Of a stretch of DNA of 64,000 nt, positions 26,408-33,884 are shown piece after piece. How positions within the stretch are numbered: position 1 is the stretch's first letter; each line of letters opens with the position of its first letter. Where the stretch lies: assembly GCF_001907195.1 (NCBI RefSeq), contig NZ_LVWA01000005.1, positions 806,001 to 870,000 of the forward strand. The letters are read 5' to 3'. This DNA is from Pontibacter flavimaris. GTDB taxonomy: Bacteria > Bacteroidota > Bacteroidia > Cytophagales > Hymenobacteraceae. Made by a program: the position numbers and the translations under genes. The notes beneath the pieces were generated by a model, which made no database searches, was not told where the DNA came from, and was given only the letters and a program-made list of their open reading frames with translations.

Positions 26408-27181
26408 ATGAAGAATATACTGTATAAATCTTTTGTTGTGCTGGCAGCGGGCCTAATGTTGGGCTCCTGTGAAGAGAATGCCATCGAGGACCATAACGAG
26501 CCAGTGAACAGTGGGGCTTTTATCAAATTTGCCCATACTGCGCCTTCGGCTCCAGCTGTTAATTTTTACCTGGGCAATACCAAGATATCTGCTCTGTCTG
26601 CTAACGCAGCAGGTGAAGTGCAGGGTCTAGGCTATGCCAGCAACTCTGTTTTCCCGGCCAGCTATGGTTACGCTAACGTGCCTTCTGGTGCTCATACGCT
26701 GCAAGCGATCAGCCCGGCAACGGCTGCAGCAGGCGAGGTGGCAAGTGCTTCAGTTACTCTGAACGAGGGGGAGCATTATACTTCCTTCCTTATCGGGGAA
26801 GCAGAATCCTACGAGGCTTTTTTAGTGGAAGATGCCCTTCCGGAGAATAACTACTCTAAAAGCTATATCCGTTTTGTGAACGTAGCTATAAATGCTCCGT
26901 CAGGGGTTGATGTTGAGGTTGTTCGCACAGCCACTTCAGAAACTCCTGAAACAAGAACAGCTGTAGGCTCTGACGTGGTCCGAAAAGGCAATACACCGTA
27001 TGTGGCCATTGATGCACAAGGTTCTTACGTGGTAGAGTACAAGACGGAGAACGCGGAGGGAGCAGTTATAACTTCGAAATCTACAAGCTTCTCACCAATT
27101 GCCGGCCGTGTTTATACCTTTATCATACGTGGTGATTTTGCCGATAATACGGTAAGCTCGCTTCTGATTAGAGACAGATAA
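26408..27181 (+). CDS. DUF4397 lipoprotein, third gene of the SusC/D operon
   Basis: 257 residues. Lipoprotein signal ending in LMLGSC, then two beta-rich DUF4397 repeats: AFIKFAHTAPSAPAVNFYLGNTKI at about residue 38 and SYIRFVNVAINAPSGVDVEVV at about residue 157. Such proteins occur as accessory surface lipoproteins of SusC/D loci and may help to bind the ligand. A terminator follows directly. Confidence 0.82.
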   Translation: MKNILYKSFVVLAAGLMLGSCEENAIEDHNEPVNSGAFIKFAHTAPSAPAVNFYLGNTKISALSANAAGEVQGLGYASNSVFPASYGYANVPSGAHTLQAISPATAAAGEVASASVTLNEGEHYTSFLIGEAESYEAFLVEDALPENNYSKSYIRFVNVAINAPSGVDVEVVRTATSETPETRTAVGSDVVRKGNTPYVAIDAQGSYVVEYKTENAEGAVITSKSTSFSPIAGRVYTFIIRGDFADNTVSSLLIRDR

Positions 27182-27203
27182 CCTGCTAAAGCGCCATGAA
27201 TTG

Positions 27204-27239
27204 CAAGAGCCGCCCGGAAGGAGCGGCTCTTGTTTTTTT
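27204..27239 (+). terminator. Intrinsic terminator of the SusC-SusD-DUF4397 operon
   Basis: A 10-bp stem (27204-27213 with 27223-27232) with a GGAA-type loop, then a T-run, 23 bp after the stop codon. Confidence 0.85.
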
Positions 27240-27341
27240 ATCCTTCTATGTATTCCATTCTTAAATAAATGTGAACTCGGGAATGATACCACAATTGAAT
27301 GAGTTGTACGCCTGTCTTGTTTTAGGGGTATAGCACGAATA

Positions 27342-28020
27342 GATTATCCCACTCTTATCAGAGAAGAAGTTTGTGAGCTGCTCCGCGTAGAGAAAGAGCA
27401 GCAGCGGGTCCTTATCCGGGACCGGGTATGGTTTCTGCGCCTGCTTAAAGAAGGCACGGCCCAGACCCAGCTTCACCGGGCCGTCGGTCCCGCTGCCCGG
27501 TGAAACTGGGCTACGAGTGGGCCTACCTCTACGTGGCGCTTTGTCCCTTCACCGGGATGTGTTCGCCATGCTGCTGCCGCGCCTGGACAAGGCCGGCTGG
27601 TTCTTTGGCCTCAAGCTGCACCTGGTCACCAACGGGCATCAGGAGTTGGTGCGCTTCCTGATCACCCCGGCCAACGTGGCCGACAACAACCCCCGCGTGC
27701 TCTCCTTGCTGCTCTCCGGCCTAAAGGGCAAGTGCTACGGCGACAAGGGTTATCTTACCTCCCTTTTCGAGGCGTTGCTGGAAGAAGGCCAGCACTTGGT
27801 CACCAAGGTGCGGCGCAACATGAAAAACATGCTCCTCACCCTGCAGGATAAAGTCAACCTACTCAAGCGGGGCAGCATCGAGGCGGGTAATGACATCCTG
27901 ATGGCGGTGTGTGATAGCGATCATACCCGCCACTGCAATCCAATGAACGCCCTGGCTCAGATCTTCTCCGGCCTCACCGCCTATACCTTTCTGGACCAGA
28001 ACAGCAGATTTAAACCGGCC
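27342..28020 (+). pseudogene. Decayed transposase mosaic: IS630-like pieces joined to an IS982-like piece
   Basis: Piece 1 (27342-27503, closed by TGA) reads DYPTLIREEVCELLRVEKEQ and VWFLRLLKEGTAQTQL, the N-terminal helix-turn-helix part of IS630-type transposases. Piece 2 (about 27500-27591), after a frame change, reads KLGYEWAYLYVALCPFTG then, in the next frame, DVFAMLLPRLDKA, like the start of the IS630 DDE domain. Piece 3 (about 27592-28020) reads GWFFGLKLHLVTNGHQELV, GKCYGDKGYLTSLFEALLEEG, TKVRRNMKNMLL and HTRHCNPMNALAQIFSGLTAYTF, the C-terminal half of IS982 transposases. The intact 172-codon frame at 27517-28035 spans pieces 2 and 3. No complete ends were recognised. It is non-functional. 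IS982 identity is firm; the IS630 part is likely. Confidence 0.65.
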
Positions 28021-28228
28021 AGATTAAATGCTTAATTGCCGAGTTCACGTTAAACTCTTCTTGCTGAAGAATCGAGAACAGGCCTGGTTTGCTTGGCCAG
28101 TCGATGTTGCTGATCACAGTGGCAATCCAAACGGCTCGAAATTTCCGTTTCAGCGAAGTAGGTTGGGCGTATGCGCATAGGACCAAAAAGTTCAGCAACA
28201 GGGGATTAATGAACGTAAGTTTCTTCAT
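28016..28228 (-). pseudogene. Truncated 5' fragment of a GHL10 (DUF187) family gene
   Basis: On the minus strand an ATG at 28228 opens a signal peptide (MKKLTFINPLLLNFLVLCAYAQ) followed by LKRKFRAVWIATVISNIDWPSKPG and QQEEFN. This matches residues about 28-60 of the intact GHL10 protein encoded at 33885-35465 (LKREFRAVWIATVANIDWPGQKG, QQQEFK). The match ends at about 28030, exactly where the transposase mosaic begins, so the rest was lost by insertion or deletion. It is a paralogue, not a copy, of the intact gene. Confidence 0.75.
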
Positions 28229-28343
28229 GCGTAATAAGAGGCTGTTTAGTGAAGTTATTAGGTATAACTTTTTGAAGCATGGCTTGTGGCTAGGCGGTGT
28301 GTTGTTTGGTTGCAGAAAATTGCAACAGTAGAATCAACGTTTA

Positions 28344-28367
28344 ATTACTAACATATATATTAGTAAT
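28344..28367. promoter_or_regulatory. AT-rich inverted repeat upstream of the amidase gene
   Basis: ATTACTAA and TTAGTAAT are perfect inverted halves separated by 8 bp, in the 238-bp AT-rich gap between the truncated GHL10 fragment and the amidase gene. It is a possible operator; no promoter boxes were matched. Confidence 0.3.
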
Positions 28368-28466
28368 AGTATATTAGCAATTATATAGTGCTCAGACTCA
28401 GCATTTTTATGGCTAAGCTATAAATGTATTTGCCGAGAAGCATCTGCCTCAAAAACTACCTTTACC

Positions 28467-29057
28467 ATGAAACAGGCTTCCCTTTTCTTCGCATGTGTCC
28501 TTTTATTGCTGCCTTCCTGCCAGCGCCCAGCCACGCAACAGCCCGTCCCCAACGGAATGAGCTTCCTGTCGCGTGAGGCATGGGGTGCGAAAGCGGCCGT
28601 GCTGCCCATGCGCAGCCATACCATACACCGGCTCACCATCCACCACACGGCCACCAGGCAGGCAACTGATAGGACCTTAACAGACAAGATGCGGGCGCTT
28701 CAGAAGTTCTCTCAGGAAGAAAGTGCCCTTGCGAGCGGCAAAACAAAGCCTGTGTGGGCAGACATTCCTTACCACCTGTATGTAGACTGCAACGGGGAGG
28801 TAGCGGAAGGCAGGGAACTCGGGTATGCAGGAGACTCCAATACGGCCTACGACCCGGCAGGCCACCTTTTGGTAGTAGTAGAAGGCAATTTTGAGGTGGA
28901 GGAAATAACAGCGAAGCAGCTGGCGACGCTCGAACGTTTGATACCAGCCTTGGCAAGGCAGTACAGCATACCGGCCGACAGTATTGGCGGCCACCTGGAC
29001 TTCGCCCAAACGCAATGCCCGGGGAAGCTGCTTTACGAGAGACTGCCCCACTTTTAG
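28467..29057 (+). CDS. N-acetylmuramoyl-L-alanine amidase (amidase_2/PGRP-like) lipoprotein
   Basis: 196 residues. Lipoprotein signal MKQASLFFACVLLLLPSC. The amidase_2 (AmpD/PGRP) fold is visible: SREAWGAKAAV, HRLTIHHTA (first zinc His), PYHLYVDCNGEVAEGRELGYAGDSN, and GGHLDFAQTQCPGKLL (second His and Cys ligands). It cleaves the lactyl-amide bond between MurNAc and L-Ala in peptidoglycan or its fragments. It stands upstream of the GH9 gene on the same strand with a gap of about 70 bp. Confidence 0.88.
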   Translation: MKQASLFFACVLLLLPSCQRPATQQPVPNGMSFLSREAWGAKAAVLPMRSHTIHRLTIHHTATRQATDRTLTDKMRALQKFSQEESALASGKTKPVWADIPYHLYVDCNGEVAEGRELGYAGDSNTAYDPAGHLLVVVEGNFEVEEITAKQLATLERLIPALARQYSIPADSIGGHLDFAQTQCPGKLLYERLPHF

Positions 29058-29127
29058 GAACTGGTGGCAAATAAAAGGTAATCCATATTTTCCGATTTTA
29101 TACTTTAAACCGGGGTTAAATTTATAC

Positions 29128-30993
29128 ATGATGTTCCAAAAGAAAAATCTACGAGCACTGGCGCTGGCAGCACTTATTTCGGCGTCTGGCGGGCTGGGGC
29201 TGATGGGCTGCGCGCAGACAAAGTATAAAGGCGCCAATGCTGCCACCTCAGAGGAGCCAAGCGCCTGGGTGCGCATCAACCAGCTGGGGTATACGCCCTC
29301 CGGCATAAAAGTAGCGGTGTGGGTGAGCAAGGAGCAGAAAAAGCTGCGCCGGTTTGAGCTGGTAGACGCTGCTACGGATCGGGTGGTGTTCACAGGCGAG
29401 GCCGGCAACGCCTTCGGCGCCTATGGCCCTTTCTCGGAATCCTACCGGTTGCACTTCACCCAGTTCACGGAGCCGGGCAGCTACTACATTAAGGCGGGCA
29501 AGGTAAAGTCCCCCACCTTCCGGATCGATGCCGAGGTATACAGCGGCACTGCGGATTTCGCGCTCCGCTACATGCGCCAGCAGCGCAGCGGCTACAACCC
29601 ATACTTGCAGGACTCCTGCCACGTGCACGATGGCTACACCATGTATGGCCCTATGCCCGACAGTACCCTCATCGATGTGTCGGGTGGCTGGCATGATGCC
29701 TCTGATTACCTGCAGTACGCTACCACTTCCGCAAACGCCACCTACCACCTGCTGGCCGCTTACCGCGACTTCCCGGAGGTGTTCTCTGACCAGCACCAAG
29801 ACAATGGCCTGGCGGGGAGCAACGGCCAGGCCGACGTGCTGGATGAGGCAAAGTGGGGACTGACCTGGCTTTCCAAAATGCACCCGCGCGAGGACTGGCT
29901 GTTCAACCAGCTGGCCGATGACCGCGACCACCAAGGACTGCGCCTGCCTACCAAGGATGACGTGGACTATGGCATGGGAAAAGGGAAAGCGCGCCCGGTA
30001 TACTTTGCAACCGGCGAGCCGCAGGGATTGGGCAAGTATAAAAACAGGGCCACGGGCGTAGCCTCTACGGCAGGAAAGTTCGCCAGCGCCTTTGCCCTGG
30101 CCGCGCAGCTTTACCGGGAGCAGGAGGATGATCTGGCAAACTTCTACAGCAAAAAAGCACTTTCAGCCTACAAGCTGGGCCTGGCAAAGCCGGGAGTAGC
30201 ACAAACGGCCCCAAACCGCGCCCCATACTTTTATGAAGAAGATAACTGGGTGGATGACATGCAGCTGGGCGCCGCGGCCCTGCACCAGCTGACAGGAGAG
30301 CAGCGTTTCTTTGAGCAGGCGTACGCGTATGGCCTGCAGGAGAAGGTAACGCCCTGGATGGGAGCAGACACGGCACGCCATTACCAGTGGTACCCGTTCC
30401 ACAACTTCGGGCACTATGAACTGGCCAAAAATGCAGCGGCAGATAAAAAAGCAGCGCTTATCGGATTCTATAAGGAGGGGATCGAGAAAGTATACGCCAA
30501 GGCTAAGAAGAATGCTTTTTACCGTGGCGTCCCTTTCATCTGGTGCTCCAACAATCTCACGACTTCCTTTGCCATTCAAAATCATCTGTACCGGGAGCTT
30601 TCCGGAGATGAGTCCTACGCCGAGTTGGAGCAGGCCAACATAGATTGGCTTTTCGGTGTGAACCCCTGGGGAACAAGTATGGTGTACGGCTTACCGTCCC
30701 ACGGCGATACCCCAGTCGACCCGCATTCCTCTTTAACCTACCTGCACCAGATGCCGCTCGACGGTGGGTTGGTGGATGGGCCGGTTTATGGCAGCATCTT
30801 TAAGAATCTGAAGGGCATCCAGCTGACAAAGCCTGATGAATACGCCGCGTTCCAGTCGGACCTGGTGGTGTACCACGACGACTTCGGAGACTACAGCACC
30901 AACGAGCCAACCATGGACGGTACCGCCTCGCTGATTTATCTGCTGGCGGCAAAAGAGCACAGCGCACGGGAGGGGGCGCAGGCAAAAAAGTAA
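29128..30993 (+). CDS. Glycoside hydrolase family 9 lipoprotein, ending at a frameshift site
   Basis: 621 residues from ATG 29128 (a second ATG follows at once). Lipoprotein Cys28 (GLGLMGC). Residues about 45-130 form the CelD-type N-terminal Ig domain (WVRINQLGYTPSGIKVAVW). The GH9 barrel carries DVSGGWHDASDY at 183-194 (catalytic Asp pair region) and TNEPTMDGT with the acid Glu593. GH9 enzymes cleave beta-1,4-glucans or related glycans. The gene ends GCA-AAA-AAG-TAA; the A-AAA-AAG heptamer just before the stop is a classic -1 slippery site, and the -1 frame runs straight on into the deacetylase frame. The product may therefore exist as both a short form and a GH9-deacetylase fusion. Confidence 0.85.
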   Translation: MMFQKKNLRALALAALISASGGLGLMGCAQTKYKGANAATSEEPSAWVRINQLGYTPSGIKVAVWVSKEQKKLRRFELVDAATDRVVFTGEAGNAFGAYGPFSESYRLHFTQFTEPGSYYIKAGKVKSPTFRIDAEVYSGTADFALRYMRQQRSGYNPYLQDSCHVHDGYTMYGPMPDSTLIDVSGGWHDASDYLQYATTSANATYHLLAAYRDFPEVFSDQHQDNGLAGSNGQADVLDEAKWGLTWLSKMHPREDWLFNQLADDRDHQGLRLPTKDDVDYGMGKGKARPVYFATGEPQGLGKYKNRATGVASTAGKFASAFALAAQLYREQEDDLANFYSKKALSAYKLGLAKPGVAQTAPNRAPYFYEEDNWVDDMQLGAAALHQLTGEQRFFEQAYAYGLQEKVTPWMGADTARHYQWYPFHNFGHYELAKNAAADKKAALIGFYKEGIEKVYAKAKKNAFYRGVPFIWCSNNLTTSFAIQNHLYRELSGDESYAELEQANIDWLFGVNPWGTSMVYGLPSHGDTPVDPHSSLTYLHQMPLDGGLVDGPVYGSIFKNLKGIQLTKPDEYAAFQSDLVVYHDDFGDYSTNEPTMDGTASLIYLLAAKEHSAREGAQAKK

Positions 30994-31028
30994 TCACCGA
31001 TGGTTACGGAGCCATCGTCCGGGGTGAT
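30971..31028 (+). promoter_or_regulatory. Candidate programmed -1 frameshift signal
   Basis: Three elements are in order. An AGGGGG purine tract (30971-30976) can act like an internal Shine-Dalgarno site. The heptamer A-AAA-AAG in the GH9 zero frame is at 30984-30990 and is followed immediately by TAA. A downstream stem pairs ATCACC (30993-30998) with GGTGAT (31023-31028) and GATGG (30999-31003) with CCATC (31012-31016), with an 8-nt loop and a 6-nt bulge. The spacer between heptamer and stem is shorter than usual. An alternative is a one-base loss in an A7 run. Confidence 0.55.
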
Positions 31029-31691
31029 ACGGCAGTTAAAAGTATAGCCCTGGTTTTTACGGGGGATGAATATGGGGACGGAGGGGAGGTGATTCGGCAG
31101 AAGCTGGAGAGGCATGACACCAGGGCCTCCTTTTTTCTGACCGGACACTTTTACAGGAATCCTGAATTTGCGCCGCTGGTAAAGCAATTGGTTGAAGAAG
31201 GCCATTACATGGGCGCCCATTCCGACGAGCACCTCCTTTACTGCGACTGGGCCAGGCGCGACAGCCTGCTGGTTTCGCAGAAGCAGTTTAGCCAGGACCT
31301 GCAAATGAATTACCAGCGCATGGCGGGCTTTGGGATAGCGAAAGCGGATGCGCCATACTTTCTGCCGCCTTACGAGTGGTACAATCAGCGTATAGCTGCC
31401 TGGACAAAGCAGGAGGGCCTGCAGCTCGTAAACTTTACCCCGGGCACCCGCTCCACCGCCGACTATACCTGGCCGGAGATGGGAAATCGCTATGTGAGCT
31501 CGGAGGAGGTTTACCAGTCCATCATGAAGTATGAGCAGCAGGACCCGCACGGGTTAAACGGATTCATACTTCTGGTACATATCGGTACGGACCCGCGGCG
31601 CACCGATAAGTTTTACAACCGGCTGAACGAGCTGCTGACAGCGCTTAAAGGCAAGGGATACACGTTTGTTACCATCGATGAGCTGTTATAA
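30990..31691 (+). CDS. Polysaccharide deacetylase (NodB) domain in the -1 frame of the GH9 gene
   Basis: The frame is open from inside the GH9 gene and continues as VITDGYGAIVRGDTAVKSIALVFTGDEYGDGGE and then QKLERHDTRASFFLTGHFYRN. TGDE supplies the catalytic/metal Asp, and GAHSDEHLLYCDW the two metal histidines. The first usable start (GTG 31089) lies after TGDE and would remove the catalytic Asp, so independent initiation cannot give an intact domain. The domain ends DPRRTDKFYNRLNELL, GYTFVTIDELL. CE4 enzymes remove N- or O-acetyl groups from glycans. Most likely it is made as the C-terminal part of a GH9 fusion by frameshifting, or it is a recent frameshift mutant of a fused gene. Confidence 0.7.
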   Translation, partial: VITDGYGAIVRGDTAVKSIALVFTGDEYGDGGEVIRQKLERHDTRASFFLTGHFYRNPEFAPLVKQLVEEGHYMGAHSDEHLLYCDWARRDSLLVSQKQFSQDLQMNYQRMAGFGIAKADAPYFLPPYEWYNQRIAAWTKQEGLQLVNFTPGTRSTADYTWPEMGNRYVSSEEVYQSIMKYEQQDPHGLNGFILLVHIGTDPRRTDKFYNRLNELLTALKGKGYTFVTIDELL

Positions 31692-31770
31692 GCAGTCTGC
31701 TGCTTAAGTTTTGCTTGCTGAAAGACAGCGGGCAAGTATAAATTTTGGACAACACACCACTACACATAAA

Positions 31771-33627
31771 ATGAGAATAATGAGAAGCTTTTGGCTGCTG
31801 GCGTTCCTGCTAACAACTCTTTACGGGAAGGCCCAGTCGTTTAAATTTGCCTTTGTAACAGACACCCACATTGGAGGCAACACCGCCGAAGAGGACCTGA
31901 GGCGCACCGTTAACGATATCAATACCAACGACTCCATCAGCTTTGCTGTGATCACGGGCGATATAACTGAGTTTGGATCGGACCAGGAACTGAAACTGGC
32001 GAAACAGGTGCTGGACGGCCTGAACAAGCCATGGTACATCATTGCAGGCAACCATGATTCCAACTGGTCGGAGAGTGGGAGCAACAGCTTCAGAACCGTG
32101 TTTGGCGCCGAGACTTTTTCTTTTACCCACAACGGCTTCCTCTTTGCCGGTACAAGCTCCGGCCCCAACATGCGCATGGGGCCAGGGCAGGTGCCCCGCG
32201 AAAACATGGTTTGGCTCGACTCGGTGCTCACGCACATGCAGGACCCCCAAATGCCGGTGATTTACCTGAATCATTATCCGCAGGACTCCTCCCTGAACAA
32301 CTGGTACGAGGCGATCGACTTGCTGAAGAAACGAAACGTGCATCTGATCATGCATGGTCATGGTCATGGCAACCGCCGGTTCACCTATGATGGCATCCCG
32401 GCTGTGATGGGGCGCTCGAACCTTCGGGCCAAAGCCAGCGTGGGCGGCTACAATATCGTGACTTTAGCGGATGGCGTGGCAAGTTTTGAGGTGCGGAATC
32501 CGGTGGAGCAAACGCAGGAGCAGTGGCTGGAGGTACCCCTGGAAAACCATCACTTCGAAAACGAAACGACACAGTACCACCGGCCATCCTATGCCGTAAA
32601 CAAGAAATATCCCAATGTGAAGGTCGTATGGGAGTACCAGGACGACAGCGATGTGGGAGCCGGCACCGCAAGCTACAAGAACCTGGTGTACGCAACCAAC
32701 ACCAGCGGCTGGATCTATGCGCTGGATAAAGCGACGGGGGAGAAAAAATGGGCTTATCAAACGGGCGGAAAGATCTACTCTACCCCGGCGGCGGCAAAAG
32801 GGTACGTTGTGGTGGGCTCCTCCGACAACCATATTTATTGCCTGAATGCAGCTACCGGAGCGCTCGTTTGGAAACACGAAACCCTCCGGCCAGTCCTGGG
32901 CGCTCCAACCATCAAAAATAAGGCCGTGTACATTGGTGGTTCCGATGGCCATTTCAGAGCCCTCAACCTGAAGAATGGCAAAAAGCTGTGGGAGTTCGAC
33001 CAGGTAAAGGACTTTGTGGTGACCAAACCGCTGTTCTACAATAACAAAGTATACTTCGGAAGCTGGGGGAATGACTTTTACGCGCTAAATGCGGCTACCG
33101 GTAAGCTGGAGTGGAAATGGAACAACGGCTCCCCGAACCGGATGTTCTCCCCGGCCGCCTGCTACCCTGTGGCAACTGGCGGCAAGGTGTTTATCGTGGC
33201 CCCGGACCGCTACATGACATCCCTGGACGCGAACACCGGGGCGGAAGTATGGCGCAAGCAAATGAAGGATGTGCGGGTGCGCGAGTCCATGGGCCTGTCG
33301 GAGGACAAGGCGCTGGTGTACGCAAAAACAATGGACGGGGAGTTAGTAGGTGTTTCCACAACGGCTGATTCGATGCAGATTGCGTGGAGGTCGTCGCTTA
33401 ACCTGCCTTACGAGCTTGCCCCATCAGCCATCGTGGAACATAAGGGGGTGATCTACGTGCCTAGCCACTCGGGCATGGCCAGCGCGGTAGACAGGAAAAC
33501 CGGCCAGGTGATTTGGCAGCACAAGGTGTCCAACGGCCTCATGAACCCCATCATGCCGCTGGATAAGAAGCGGGTGGTGGTGAGCACGATGGATGGAAAA
33601 GTGGCTTGCCTGGAGTTCACGGAATAG
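31771..33627 (+). CDS. Secreted metallophosphoesterase fused to a PQQ-type beta-propeller
   Basis: 618 residues from ATG 31771 (MRIMRSFWLLAFLL, signal peptide to about GKAQ). Residues about 25-250 are a calcineurin-like phosphoesterase with all metal motifs: DTHIGGN, ITGDITEFG, AGNHDSNW, LNHYPQD and MHGHGHGN. From about 290 to the end come repeated PQQ/pyrrolo-quinoline-like blades: GWIYALDKATGEKKWAYQTGG, NHIYCLNAATGALVWKHE, GHFRALNLKNGKKLWEF, NDFYALNAATGKLEWKW and SAVDRKTGQVIWQHK. The cofactor-binding role of the propeller is not evident; it more likely serves binding. It is 80 bp after the deacetylase frame on the same strand. Confidence 0.88.
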   Translation: MRIMRSFWLLAFLLTTLYGKAQSFKFAFVTDTHIGGNTAEEDLRRTVNDINTNDSISFAVITGDITEFGSDQELKLAKQVLDGLNKPWYIIAGNHDSNWSESGSNSFRTVFGAETFSFTHNGFLFAGTSSGPNMRMGPGQVPRENMVWLDSVLTHMQDPQMPVIYLNHYPQDSSLNNWYEAIDLLKKRNVHLIMHGHGHGNRRFTYDGIPAVMGRSNLRAKASVGGYNIVTLADGVASFEVRNPVEQTQEQWLEVPLENHHFENETTQYHRPSYAVNKKYPNVKVVWEYQDDSDVGAGTASYKNLVYATNTSGWIYALDKATGEKKWAYQTGGKIYSTPAAAKGYVVVGSSDNHIYCLNAATGALVWKHETLRPVLGAPTIKNKAVYIGGSDGHFRALNLKNGKKLWEFDQVKDFVVTKPLFYNNKVYFGSWGNDFYALNAATGKLEWKWNNGSPNRMFSPAACYPVATGGKVFIVAPDRYMTSLDANTGAEVWRKQMKDVRVRESMGLSEDKALVYAKTMDGELVGVSTTADSMQIAWRSSLNLPYELAPSAIVEHKGVIYVPSHSGMASAVDRKTGQVIWQHKVSNGLMNPIMPLDKKRVVVSTMDGKVACLEFTE

Positions 33628-33652
33628 TTGCACTTCACCGTATGCATTGAGC

Positions 33653-33696
33653 GAAGCCATACTTTCACCTACTAATACAGGTGGTAGTATGGCTTC
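33653..33696. repeat. Imperfect hairpin downstream of the metallophosphoesterase gene
   Basis: GAAGCCATAC (33653-33662) pairs with GTATGGCTTC (33687-33696), and an inner CACCT/AGGTG continues the stem. There is no T-run, so it is not a classic terminator. It includes a CATACTT variant of the window-wide motif. Confidence 0.5.
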
Positions 33697-33813
33697 GAAT
33701 ATTTCAGCAAAGCCTCAGCTTCCTGGTATCAGGAGGAAAGTATAAACAGATCAGATTTATACCTTAGCCAGGAGGTTGTGGCGTCAGTGCTTTGTAATGT
33801 CTAAGCCCTCATA

Positions 33814-33873
33814 CTTTCCCCTAAAACAGGAACAGCCGCCCGGATAGGCGGCTGTTCCTGTTTTAGGGGAAAG
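33814..33873. terminator. Unusually long perfect hairpin, bidirectional terminator
   Basis: A perfect 27-bp stem (33814-33840 with 33847-33873) with a 6-base loop CGGATA lies between convergent genes (metallophosphoesterase on plus, GHL10 on minus, which ends 12 bp further on). Short A and T runs lie inside the stem. It is a terminator or a strong mRNA-end protecting hairpin for both transcripts. Confidence 0.7.
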
Positions 33874-33884
33874 CAAAGTATAAA

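Noticed and set aside
31089-31691. Independent 200-residue deacetylase starting at GTG 31089
   Set aside because: This start cuts off the TGDE catalytic Asp, while the upstream frame encodes the full family N-terminus.
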